A stretch of 8,313 bases of DNA from Caldifarciminota bacterium RBG_13_43_14 (lineage in GTDB: Bacteria > Hydrothermota > Tepidihabitantia > SM23-42): assembly GCA_001771735.1 (NCBI GenBank), contig MEUM01000113.1:1-8313 (forward strand), in the 5' to 3' direction. The notes under the pieces are model-generated. The model was not told where the DNA came from and searched no databases. It saw only the letters and a list, made by a program, of their open reading frames with translations. Below are positions 1 to 6,973 of the stretch, in pieces; positions within the stretch are counted from its first letter, which is position 1, and each line of letters starts with the position of its first letter. The position numbers were made by a program, and so were the translations under genes.

Positions 1-580
1 CCAGCCGGTCGAGAATTTCCATGATCTCCGATCCGGTACGGGAATCAAGATTGCCAGTGGGTTCATCGGCAAATATCACCTGGGGTTGATTGACCAGAGC
101 CCGTGCAATTGCCACCCGTTGACATTCACCGCCGGACATTTCATTGGGGCGATGCAGCATCCGTTCAGCCAATCCTATTTTCGCAAGTATTTCCTTGGCC
201 CGGGTCTGTTGTTCCGACGTGCTGACATTGGCGTAATTCAAAGGCAAAGCGACATTTTCCAATGCGGTAAGCCTGGGCAGCAAACTAAAATTCTGAAATA
301 TGAACCCGAAATACTTGTTCCTGATCCGGGCGAGTTCTTCGTCCGTGTACTTGGAGATGATTGTGTTATCGAGATAATAATCACCGGTAGTTGGCGTATC
401 CAGGCAGCTTAAAATATGTATCAAAGTCGATTTTCCCGAGCCGGACATTCCCATGATCGAGATGTAATCGTTCCGGCAAATATCAATATTGACCCCGCGC
501 AAGGCCTCGACCGCAACTTTGCCACGCCAGTAGGTTTTGATGATGTCCAACGCGCGGCAGATTACTTTGCTATTTTTCAT
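1..580 (-). CDS. ABC transporter ATP-binding protein, MacB/LolD type (partial, C-terminus off the left edge)
   Basis: ATPase subunit that would power a MacAB-TolC-like export or lipoprotein-handling system at the inner membrane. The first 193 residues are visible. Walker A is GMSGSGKST at residues 44-52, the Q-loop Gln is about residue 96 (FGFIFQNFSLLPRLTALENV), the signature is MSGGECQR at 148-155, and Walker B plus D-loop is VIFADEPTGNLDS at 168-180. The LTALENVALPL and DEPTGNLDS wording is typical of the MacB/LolD/FtsE group. The H-loop lies beyond the edge. Two small oddities are Met in place of the usual Pro/Ala at the second Walker A position and Cys153 in the signature. The ATG at 578-580 shares one base with the TAA of the upstream fusion-protein gene (TAATG) and has no clear Shine-Dalgarno site, so translation is probably coupled. 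A permease gene is expected next, outside the window. Confidence 0.93.
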   Translation of the reverse strand, partial: MKNSKVICRALDIIKTYWRGKVAVEALRGVNIDICRNDYISIMGMSGSGKSTLIHILSCLDTPTTGDYYLDNTIISKYTDEELARIRNKYFGFIFQNFSLLPRLTALENVALPLNYANVSTSEQQTRAKEILAKIGLAERMLHRPNEMSGGECQRVAIARALVNQPQVIFADEPTGNLDSRTGSEIMEILDRL

Positions 581-1731
581 TATCCGCGGCGCCGGCCAAA
601 GCGCAATATTCGGCGCGGCTTAATCTTCAGGGATGAGGTGGAGATGCTGTCCTCTTCGATCTTGAAGTTAACGGCCTGTCCGTCCTTTAATTTAGAGAGT
701 ACACGATACGGACCGGTAATAACTGTATCCCCGATCTCGATGCCGCTTAGAATTTCAATCTCGGTATCGCTGCTCAGACCGGTCGTGACTTCCTTGAGCA
801 CTGCTTTACTTTTTTCAGCAATAAATACCGATTCAACATTCTTATCTTTGATCTTTCTCTTGCCCGATGCCTGTATCGGCACAACCAAAATACTGTCCTT
901 TTCATCGGTTATGATATCGGCCTTGACGTTCATGCCCGGTCTGAGCATTGTGGAAAATTCATGCATTTCAATCTCAACTTCAAAATCCGTTACCTGTTCG
1001 GTCGAAAGCTGGCTCGTTATCGGCATTAATCCCACCTTATTAACCATCGCTTTGAAAATTGAATCGGGCATAGCGTCGGCGATCACCTCGGCTGACTGAC
1101 CGGCAAAAACGTCCGGTACATCGGTCTCGTCAATACGCACTACCGCGATCATGCTTGAAAGATCGGCAATCGTCATCATAACCGTGCCCTGATAATTCAT
1201 TGTTCCCATTACCGCGGTCTCGCCTTCCTCGACATTTATTTTCATGACCTTGCCTGAAATCGGCGCATAGATCTTGGTCTTAGCATATGAATCCTGAGCT
1301 TGTTGATAGGTTACCTTTGCCGCCTGATAGGTCAATGCTATTTTTTCAAAGCTCTCCTGCGAAATTAATTTCTTTTCAAACAACTGGCGGCCGCGTTCCA
1401 TTTCTTGTTCAGCTTGTTTCATCTGTAAACCGGCAAGCCGCTGATTGGCTTCGGCTTTGACATCATCGAGTTCGATCAATAATGCGCCTTTCTTGACAAA
1501 ATCACCTTCCTGATAACGTATCTTTTTAATTCGACCGATCATTTCTGACGATATATCAACCTGTGATTTCGCCCGCAGGGTTCCTGAAGCGGTCACCCGC
1601 GATACAATATTGCCTTTTTCCGCGATCTTTATCGTAACCTCTTTGCCTTTGTCTTTCTGCAATACGCTCACGATTACAAATATCAGAACTATCACCACAA
1701 TGATCCCGCCGATTATCAATTTTTTCTTCAT
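580..1731 (-). CDS. HlyD/MacA-family periplasmic membrane fusion protein (efflux adaptor)
   Basis: Adaptor that joins an inner membrane ABC transporter to a TolC-type channel. It has 383 residues. An uncleaved N-terminal membrane anchor spans about residues 4-24, after MKKK. The first lipoyl half is about 55-90 (IGRIKKIRYQEGDFVKKGALLIELDD) and an alpha-helical hairpin rich in Gln, Glu and Lys runs over about 92-148. The second lipoyl half is about 150-188 (KIYAPISGKVMKINVEEGETA), followed by beta-barrel and membrane-proximal domains with the family motif LRPGMNVKADI at 263-273 and VVPIQA at 283-288. Length is normal for MacA-like proteins. The start at 1731 is supported by AAGGAG four to five bases upstream, inside the last codons of the TolC-like gene, leaving a 2-base gap. 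The C-terminus is an unusual strongly basic tail (KIKPRRILRFGRRRG). Its TAA overlaps the ATPase ATG. Confidence 0.94.
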   Translation of the reverse strand: MKKKLIIGGIIVVIVLIFVIVSVLQKDKGKEVTIKIAEKGNIVSRVTASGTLRAKSQVDISSEMIGRIKKIRYQEGDFVKKGALLIELDDVKAEANQRLAGLQMKQAEQEMERGRQLFEKKLISQESFEKIALTYQAAKVTYQQAQDSYAKTKIYAPISGKVMKINVEEGETAVMGTMNYQGTVMMTIADLSSMIAVVRIDETDVPDVFAGQSAEVIADAMPDSIFKAMVNKVGLMPITSQLSTEQVTDFEVEIEMHEFSTMLRPGMNVKADIITDEKDSILVVPIQASGKRKIKDKNVESVFIAEKSKAVLKEVTTGLSSDTEIEILSGIEIGDTVITGPYRVLSKLKDGQAVNFKIEEDSISTSSLKIKPRRILRFGRRRG

Positions 1732-1733
1732 CT

Positions 1734-2972
1734 TTACTCCTTATTAAACACCAACTCACCCAGCAAATACGATAAATTCGCTTTTTGCACATAAAAATTG
1801 CTTAAGGTTGAGGAATAGCTGACCTTAGCTTCGTAATAATCTTTCTCTGCACTCAATAATTCAAGCAATGATATAATTCCCAATGCGTACTGCTCCCGGG
1901 CTATATATATCGCCTCAGAAGCAGCGTCAAGGCTTTTCCGGCTGAAACGTACACTGGCATAAACTTCCTGCAATGAAGAATAAGTTGCATGAAGGGATTT
2001 TTGTGTTTCCAGCTGAGTGCGCTGATAAGCATAAGCCTGTGCCTGATAATCCTTGCGAGCTCTCAGCATATTGAATATCAATCCCTTTATCTCAAATATC
2101 GGCAGAGATACGCTAATCCCGTAATTTCGGCTCGAATTATCCTGCCAGTGCTGAAAATCGAATATTAATGAATCTTCACTGTAATTATAACCATAGAAGA
2201 GTGAAACGTTCGGCAAAAAACCAAGATAGGCTGAGGTTACATTTAATTTTGCCAGACTCTTAGTATTTTTTGCGATGATCAAAGCATAATTAACCTTTAT
2301 CAGCTTTTCGATCAAAGAATCAATTTCTGCGAACTCAATGCTATCCGGTTCAACCAAGGAATCGAAAGGATAAATATCGGTATTTATGCCGCACAAAGCT
2401 TTAAGTTCTTCTCGGGTAATGACTTGAATTGTCTGGGCTTTAGCCTGGTCCTGAAGCGCCCGCAGATAAAAAACCTCGCTCTGCAGCTGTTCAAGACGCG
2501 AGGCTGACCCAAGCTCGTACTTCATATCGATAAGTTTTTGGTTCTCCTCCGCCCTTTTAATCGCGATATCAGAAGACTCAAGCAGCTCATAGGCGTTGAT
2601 CAGATTATAATATGCAGTTTTTACCTTGAGTATCAACCCGGCAACGTTCGCATCTTTTTGCACTTTGCTCAACCGAAGTTGGCGCCGGGCGGCGATTATC
2701 GAACTGAATACATCAAAATCGAGCAAAGGCATTGTAAACGTCAAACTACCTGAATATGTATCCGTATCCGGGCCTGACGCCGGTTCGGTTCTGGTGTATC
2801 TAACTAAGGCACCGGTAGTAGGCAATACCGAAGTTAATGCTTGATAAAATATAATACGGTTCTTTTCTAGATCGACGCGTGCTTCATTATACACCGGACC
2901 AGACATTGCCTTATCGATCGCTTCATTTAACGACACAGTGTCGACTTGGGTAAATAAAAGAAAAATTAGCAT
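1734..2972 (-). CDS. TolC-like outer membrane efflux protein (OEP family)
   Basis: Outer membrane channel component of the tripartite pump, 412 residues. Two OEP repeats are visible: about 14-200, with MPLLDFDVFSSIIAARRQ at the first strand-helix boundary, and about 215-405, with the matching SVSLPIFEIKGLIFNMLRARKDY. The C-terminal helix YALGIISLLELLSAEKDYYEAKVSYSS is very typical of the family. The predicted signal peptide is unusually short and has no basic residue (MLIFLLFTQVDT). A start further upstream is ruled out because an in-frame TAA lies three codons before the ATG. No Shine-Dalgarno site is visible in the 29-base gap after the Yip1-like gene, so coupling to upstream translation or weak initiation is likely. 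The membership call is firm; the substrate of the pump cannot be read from the sequence. Confidence 0.93.
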   Translation of the reverse strand: MLIFLLFTQVDTVSLNEAIDKAMSGPVYNEARVDLEKNRIIFYQALTSVLPTTGALVRYTRTEPASGPDTDTYSGSLTFTMPLLDFDVFSSIIAARRQLRLSKVQKDANVAGLILKVKTAYYNLINAYELLESSDIAIKRAEENQKLIDMKYELGSASRLEQLQSEVFYLRALQDQAKAQTIQVITREELKALCGINTDIYPFDSLVEPDSIEFAEIDSLIEKLIKVNYALIIAKNTKSLAKLNVTSAYLGFLPNVSLFYGYNYSEDSLIFDFQHWQDNSSRNYGISVSLPIFEIKGLIFNMLRARKDYQAQAYAYQRTQLETQKSLHATYSSLQEVYASVRFSRKSLDAASEAIYIAREQYALGIISLLELLSAEKDYYEAKVSYSSTLSNFYVQKANLSYLLGELVFNKE

Positions 2973-3001
2973 TATCGGTTAGCTATTGAATGTTTCGCTG
3001 A

Positions 3002-3673
3002 TCAAGCACCGCGAAGCCCGCCCAGCAATGCGCCGACCACCAGAGAAACCGCCCAGATGATGAAAACCAGTATATAGGTGTTTTCTTTCTTAATCTCGCT
3101 GGTAATATGAATGCCCATGCTCACTAGTATCATTTCCCAGATAATAAAAAGATCGACACCCATAAGCAGCCTGAATGGAAATGAGGTTCTGGGCATACTG
3201 CTGGCAAATGCAGCTAACGAAAAATTGGCGAAAGGGCTTTTAGTGATTCCGACCAGTATCAGACGCAGTATCGCTCCCAGAGCGGTGATCAATCCAGCAT
3301 AGCAGACCACGGACAATATGACCGGAAATTGCGCTTTACCTCCGAAAAGCGGCACCAGCAGAAATAAAATCAGGGTAAATAAAACAAGAACAATAGCGGT
3401 AAAGAAAGCACCACTGATCCCGGACACCACCATAATGACCGGCGAACCGGTGATGCTCTGCGCCTGTTCGATCTGCTCATCGGTAAGCCCTCTTTCTCTC
3501 ATCATTTCTTCCTGCTGCGCGATTATCGTATCCCGGGACAGCACGAAACTCAAGACGCTCACGATTGCAATGACCAATAAAATAACAACAAATGGTTTCA
3601 GCCAATCTGGTTTTTCCCTTAGGCTTGTAAAAACCCTGCCTGGTGAAAAGAAAATATCCATCATCTTATTCAT
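3002..3673 (-). CDS. Yip1-domain family integral membrane protein
   Basis: A 223-residue membrane protein and the first gene of the efflux operon. The N-terminus (MDIFFSPGRVFTSLREKPDWLKPF, residues 5-28) is the usual opening of bacterial Yip1-domain proteins (PF04893-like): an amphipathic 'FFSPGRVF' segment, then a 'KPxWLxPF' turn before the first membrane helix. About five membrane segments can be seen, near 27-46, 80-109, 115-143, 168-188 and 199-219, with a charged, Gln/Glu-rich loop at 47-75. Function of this family in bacteria is not established. The start at 3673 has GAGG four bases upstream, and an in-frame Met pair at residues 4-5 is a less well spaced alternative. Its position ahead of TolC, fusion protein and ATPase suggests a role in the same envelope process, but this is inference from gene order only. 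Confidence 0.82.
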   Translation of the reverse strand: MNKMMDIFFSPGRVFTSLREKPDWLKPFVVILLVIAIVSVLSFVLSRDTIIAQQEEMMRERGLTDEQIEQAQSITGSPVIMVVSGISGAFFTAIVLVLFTLILFLLVPLFGGKAQFPVILSVVCYAGLITALGAILRLILVGITKSPFANFSLAAFASSMPRTSFPFRLLMGVDLFIIWEMILVSMGIHITSEIKKENTYILVFIIWAVSLVVGALLGGLRGA

Positions 3674-3788
3674 TTTACCTCACTATTATTAAATCATTGA
3701 TAAAATTTGAAGAAAAAGGCCGTTCGGCAGCATTAATCGGCTCTTTATTATTAATACGCATAGAGTCATTGAAAGTTTCGTCGCATAT

Positions 3789-3816
3789 ATTATATATATA
3801 AAATAGATTTAGTCAA
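3789..3816 (-). promoter_or_regulatory. Sigma70-like promoter of the Yip1-TolC-MFP-ABC operon
   Basis: Read on the minus strand, TTGACT (3816-3811) and TATAAT (3794-3789) are separated by 16 bases. Transcription should begin near 3782, giving a leader of roughly 110 bases before the Yip1-like ATG at 3673. The surroundings are very AT-rich (an alternating TATATA run within the spacer and -10 area). No operator palindrome was recognised. Confidence 0.72.
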
Positions 3817-3832
3817 TTATATACTTATTAAG

Positions 3833-4155
3833 TGATGCTCGATGCTGGATTTTCGTAATTGGTAATTGGCTAACTAAAAGACTGAGTGTATCAGAATACT
3901 AGAAGATCAGTAGGCAGGATATCAGGTTAAATTGTTATAAGTTATACGGCATAGCTGCTCGTATGGTCATTGGTTGATGGTTGTGGTTATAAAAACCTAT
4001 TACGATGCCATATGACAATACCGGCCGCGATGCCCAACCGCGTTTAACTTCTTATTCCTGATACTCTGATCTACTTCTTTTCAGTTCTTTCGCGTTACGC
4101 GATACGCACCACGATTTTTCTCAGTTCTTACTTCTTAGTTCCTGGTTCTTGCTGT
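3833..4155. repeat. Intergenic array of degenerate 7-bp quasi-tandem units (array A)
   Basis: The gap 3674-4290 holds no credible gene. Besides the two promoters it consists of short units that resemble their neighbours every 7 bases. Examples at the left end are TGATGCT at 3833 and CGATGCT at 3840, then CGTAATT at 3854 and GGTAATT at 3861. The right end has GCGTTAC at 4092 and GCGATAC at 4099, then TCAGTTC at 4121, TTACTTC at 4128, TTAGTTC at 4135 and CTGGTTC at 4142. The middle (about 3920-4050) is more diverged but has GTTATAA at 3928 beside GTTATAC at 3935. The array starts about 17 bases beyond one -35 box and ends about 12 bases before the other. Confidence 0.68.
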
Positions 4156-4166
4156 CAAGTAGCCCC

Positions 4167-4194
4167 TTGACATTTTATTTTTTTTTATTATAAT
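4167..4194 (+). promoter_or_regulatory. Consensus sigma70 promoter of the glutaredoxin-larE unit
   Basis: TTGACA (4167-4172) and TATAAT (4189-4194), both perfect matches, with a 16-base T-rich spacer. The start site should lie near 4201, leaving a leader of about 90 bases before the preferred ATG at 4291. A perfect promoter in front of a structured leader suggests that control, if any, may act after initiation. Confidence 0.85.
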
Positions 4195-4214
4195 AGTGTG
4201 TTTAATACTCAAAA

Positions 4215-4258
4215 AGCACTATACAAAACGTGCTGAAAAAATGGGGTTTTGTTTTTTT
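4215..4258 (+). promoter_or_regulatory. Candidate H-type pseudoknot / attenuator-like element in the mRNA leader
   Basis: Stem 1 pairs AGCAC (4215-4219) with GTGCT (4230-4234). Stem 2 pairs ACAAAAC (4223-4229), which lies in the loop of stem 1, with GTTTTGT (4246-4252). No base separates the 5' strand of stem 2 from the 3' strand of stem 1, so they could stack coaxially. The crossing loop (4235-4245) is A-rich, as in known H-type pseudoknots. A run of seven T at 4252-4258 follows. Stem 2 alone plus the T run would look like a weak intrinsic terminator. It does not match the preQ1-I consensus as I know it, so this is a structural suggestion only. Confidence 0.35.
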
Positions 4259-4290
4259 AATGAGGTTATGCTACGATGCTGGGAGGTATG

Positions 4291-4587
4291 ATGACAAAAA
4301 TATATGTCTTCGGCAAACCGTCGTGCCCGGTATGCAAAGACATGCACAACAAAATGCAATATTTCAAAGAGAAGAGAAAATTCAGCGCTGAGATCTTTTA
4401 TTATGATATAGAAACGCTCGACGGTCTGGTCGAAGGTGCGTACAATGAAGTAAGCGATATACCCACCGTGATCATTTTCAACGATGATCATGAACTCGTG
4501 AGGTGGGTCAAAAAACCGCCGGTCAGTCAGGAATTCATGCCGTACGTATTAAGCGAGAAAACGCTCGCATCACAAAAAAATCTATAA
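4291..4587 (+). CDS. Glutaredoxin/thioredoxin-like small redox protein (CPVC active site)
   Basis: Small cytoplasmic thioredoxin-fold protein, 98 residues from the chosen start. It opens with a beta strand (TKIYVFGKPSCPVC) and carries a CPVC dithiol motif at residues 12-15. A cis-proline loop (SDIPTVIIF, Pro58) lies at the expected distance, then a final strand (HELVRWVKK). Both cysteines are present, so dithiol-disulfide exchange is likely. The overall shape fits glutaredoxin-like or NrdH-like proteins better than a classical WCGPC thioredoxin; the exact subfamily is open. Start: GGGAGG at 4281-4286 lies four bases before ATG 4291. An in-frame ATG at 4276 (five extra residues, GAGG ten bases upstream) is the main alternative. 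It lies 42 bases before larE on the same strand, so it may supply electrons for sulfur-transfer chemistry; this is inferred from adjacency only. Confidence 0.85.
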   Translation: MTKIYVFGKPSCPVCKDMHNKMQYFKEKRKFSAEIFYYDIETLDGLVEGAYNEVSDIPTVIIFNDDHELVRWVKKPPVSQEFMPYVLSEKTLASQKNL

Positions 4588-4629
4588 ACTGCTCGGTCTT
4601 AACAAAAACCCAATGATGGGTGCATATCC

Positions 4630-5481
4630 ATGTTAAGAAAAAAACCAAGCCTCAAAAAATCCAAGACAAAATTAAATCACCTGAGAAAAATTCTTCGCCG
4701 TTATAAAGGCGTAATAGTCGCGCTTTCCGGCGGCGTTGACTCGTCACTTCTGACCTTGATCAGTCATGAAGTGTTTGGCGACCGGGCGATCGCGGTCACC
4801 GCCCATTCACCGATACACCCCCGAGAAGATTTAAAGCGGAGCCAGGCGATCGCATCACAAATAAAGATCAAGCATTTAATCATTAAGAGCCGTGAATTAT
4901 CAAACACATCTTTTGTATCTAATCCCGTGAATCGTTGTTATATATGCAAAAAAATGATATTACGGCCGATATTGATGATTGCTCGTCAGTACGGTTATCA
5001 GGTCATTGAAGCCAGCAATCTTGATGATCTAAAAGATTATCGTCCGGGCCGCAAGGCCTTGAAAGAATTGAGTATTGTATCGCCGTTCATAGCGGCGGGC
5101 ATGAGCAAAAAAGATATACGATCTCTGGCCAGATCCTATGGTTTGTCCAACTGGAATCAGCCATCCAACGCCTGTTATGCCACCCGAATACCCTATTATC
5201 AGAAGATTGAGTTAAAAAAAATACAGCGTATCGCCGCCGCCGAAAAATTCCTAAGAAAATTCAGGATCGGTCAGGTCCGGGTTAGGGATCATGAATCGAT
5301 TGCCCGTATTGAATTATGTGAAAAATTCATGCCGGTCGTTATAAAAAAACGCCGGCCAATTATAAATATGCTTAAAAAACTGGGTTATAAATACATCACC
5401 CTGGATCTTGAAGGGTATAGAACCGGCAGCCTGAACCCGGAAAAGAACCGTACTCGGTACTCGGTAATCGCTAAACGCTGA
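4630..5481 (+). CDS. larE: LarE-family ATP-dependent sulfur transferase (PP-loop)
   Basis: LarE activates its substrate with ATP and adds sulfur when making the nickel-pincer nucleotide cofactor of lactate racemase and related enzymes. Visible here in 283 residues: the PP-loop ALSGGVDSSLL (31-41), NRCYICKK (101-108), ASNLDDLKDYRPGRKALKEL (128-147), the QPSNACYATRIPY segment (177-189), and LEGYRTGSLN near the end. Cys182 aligns with the sulfur-donating Cys of the Lactobacillus enzyme. Cys103 and Cys106 add a CxxC, a three-cysteine pattern that fits the iron-sulfur-dependent LarE type rather than the self-sacrificing one. No larA, larB or larC is visible, so another sulfur-acceptor role is possible. 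There is no clear Shine-Dalgarno; a small hairpin (ACCC 4608-4611 with GGGT 4618-4621) precedes the ATG. The last residues are encoded by intergenic-type heptad repeat DNA. Confidence 0.9.
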   Translation: MLRKKPSLKKSKTKLNHLRKILRRYKGVIVALSGGVDSSLLTLISHEVFGDRAIAVTAHSPIHPREDLKRSQAIASQIKIKHLIIKSRELSNTSFVSNPVNRCYICKKMILRPILMIARQYGYQVIEASNLDDLKDYRPGRKALKELSIVSPFIAAGMSKKDIRSLARSYGLSNWNQPSNACYATRIPYYQKIELKKIQRIAAAEKFLRKFRIGQVRVRDHESIARIELCEKFMPVVIKKRRPIINMLKKLGYKYITLDLEGYRTGSLNPEKNRTRYSVIAKR

Positions 5482-5655
5482 AAAACTAAATTACTTAATT
5501 ATTTAATGTTTGGAATTTGAATAATGAGTTATTGAAAATTGTTTGGTATTTGCATTTTTTCTTTCGCGTTACGCTTTCTTGCTCCTTTTTACCTTTTTAT
5601 CTCTTCAATTTTGTTGCCGATTACCGATTAGCGCTTAGCGAGTAGCGGTCAGTAA
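5451..5655. repeat. Degenerate 7-bp quasi-tandem units spanning the larE/cyclase 3' junction (array B)
   Basis: Heptads begin inside larE: TACTCGG at 5451 and 5458, TAATCGC at 5465, TAAACGC at 5472. They continue through the 167-base gap, with TTTAATG at 5502, TTTGGAA at 5509 and TTTGAAT at 5516, then CTTTCGC at 5561 and GTTACGC at 5568. They end in a well-kept run: TTGCCGA at 5614, TTACCGA at 5621, TTAGCGC at 5628, TTAGCGA at 5635 and GTAGCGG at 5642. The last unit abuts the cyclase stop codon at 5649-5651. No good intrinsic terminator was found for either convergent gene. Confidence 0.7.
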
Positions 5656-6965
5656 ATCACCCGGTACACCTTCACCGGTTCTTCTTTACCCTTGACCTTG
5701 ATCAGCATTGATTCTGAGAATTTATAGTCAATCTCCGCACCGGTAAAAACACGGTCAGAAATAATAATCTCGCCGCCTGAGGCAATTTCCTGCAGCCGCG
5801 ATGCAAGATTTACTGAATGGCCGATCACCGTATAATTCAAACGCACTTTGTTTCCGATATTACCGACCACGACATCGCCCGTATGTATGCCAATACCGAC
5901 CTGTATCGCCTCTTTGTTCATTTGCTTTCTGCTTGCGTTCATCTCAATGATCGAACGCTGAATATCCACCGCGGCGTTTATTGCCCGGTTGATATCATCC
6001 GTATGCGCGATCGGCGCGCCAAATATCGCCATCAGTCCGTCGCCAAGGAACTTATCGATCGTGCCCTCATAACGGAAAATAAAATTGGTCATATTGGTCA
6101 GAACTTCATTCAAGAGCGATACCACCTCTTCGGCACCCAGGCGCTCGCTGAGCGGCGTGAATCCCCGTATGTCGGCAAAAAATATCGTCACCGTGCGCCT
6201 TACGCCTTTCAAGGTCTCGATATACTTGGCCGGATCTTTGAATATCTCTTCGGCGACCTGATGTGATACATATCTTCTGAACGCGTCTTTGATTTGTTCC
6301 TTTTCTTTAAGACTCTCGGCCATTTGATTAAAAGCGTCGGTCAGATCGCCGAGCTCATCATTAGTGCGGCTCTTTATGACCTGACCATATTCGCCCCGGC
6401 TGATCGCCTGAACACCATCAACCAGTTCATGTATCGGTCGGGTCAGATAATTGGACAGTGCGAGTGCGCCAATGATCCCGAAGAGCAAACCGACGATCGA
6501 TATCAATATCAATATCAATTGCATTGTCTGGGTCGTTTTGGTGATGCGGTACAGGCTCAAACCGATGCTGATTTTACCGATCTCTTTCTGACCGGCAAGC
6601 AGTATTGGACGGGTAACATTGTAATAATTTTTCGGCGGCTCGAATTGTTCGCCTGGTTTGCCCAGCATCTCGATACGATTATGAGCGCGTATCCGGTTTT
6701 CATTATCAATAATATAGGTATAGCCGACGCCTTCATTTTTTACGGCATCGGAAACCAGGCGCGCCAGATACAGATCATCACTCGTGATCAATGGATCTTC
6801 AGCATTAAGCGCGATCATGGTCGCCAGAAGCTCGCCTTGCAGTTCGATTTCTTTGGTCAGGACTTTTCTTACCCTGGCCAGAGTAAACCAAAATATAATG
6901 CCGGTCACGATCAGCATTAACATGCAAATTAAAATACTGAATTTGAGCCGAATCGATATTCGCAT
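5649..6965 (-). CDS. Membrane-bound class III adenylate cyclase with Cache-like sensor and HAMP domain
   Basis: Converts ATP to cAMP in response to a signal sensed outside the inner membrane. Domains of the 438-residue protein: membrane helix about 9-29; extracytoplasmic sensor about 30-146 with Cache-like wording (YTYIIDNENRIRAHNRIEMLGK, 82-103); second membrane helix about 148-171; HAMP about 171-223; linker; cyclase domain about 254-438. The catalytic set is complete: metal-binding Asp265 (FADIRGFT) and Asp309 (FLGDG), adenine-selecting Lys305, and transition-state residues Asn386 and Arg390 (GHSVNLASR). The second base-selecting position is Thr379 (YTVIG), the Lys/Thr pair of class IIIb, a class in which several members respond to bicarbonate. 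Adenylate rather than guanylate cyclase is therefore favoured. No Shine-Dalgarno precedes the ATG, and the -10 box ends only 8 bases upstream, so the mRNA should be leaderless. Confidence 0.93.
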   Translation of the reverse strand: MRISIRLKFSILICMLMLIVTGIIFWFTLARVRKVLTKEIELQGELLATMIALNAEDPLITSDDLYLARLVSDAVKNEGVGYTYIIDNENRIRAHNRIEMLGKPGEQFEPPKNYYNVTRPILLAGQKEIGKISIGLSLYRITKTTQTMQLILILISIVGLLFGIIGALALSNYLTRPIHELVDGVQAISRGEYGQVIKSRTNDELGDLTDAFNQMAESLKEKEQIKDAFRRYVSHQVAEEIFKDPAKYIETLKGVRRTVTIFFADIRGFTPLSERLGAEEVVSLLNEVLTNMTNFIFRYEGTIDKFLGDGLMAIFGAPIAHTDDINRAINAAVDIQRSIIEMNASRKQMNKEAIQVGIGIHTGDVVVGNIGNKVRLNYTVIGHSVNLASRLQEIASGGEIIISDRVFTGAEIDYKFSESMLIKVKGKEEPVKVYRVIY

Positions 6966-6973
6966 TTCATTTT

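Noticed and set aside
416..1099. Plus-strand frame of 227 codons antisense to the fusion-protein gene
   Set aside because: Low-complexity translation with no family resemblance, while the minus strand encodes a clear HlyD/MacA protein across the same bases.
4215..4258. preQ1-I riboswitch
   Set aside because: Pseudoknot size and A-rich loop are similar, but the loop and tail bases do not fit the consensus I know, and the downstream genes are not queuosine-related.
4276..4290. ATG at 4276 or 4288 as start of the glutaredoxin-like gene
   Set aside because: The strong GGGAGG at 4281-4286 lies after the first and only one base before the second; ATG 4291 has workable spacing and gives a typical N-terminus. 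The 4276 start remains possible.
5520..5533. Terminator for larE (AATAA pairing with TTATT)
   Set aside because: Five A-T pairs only, and no T run follows; too weak to call. I found no convincing terminator for either convergent gene.
6294..6920. Plus-strand frame of 208 codons antisense to the cyclase
   Set aside because: Shadow of a well-supported catalytic and HAMP-containing gene; no ribosome site or recognisable domain.
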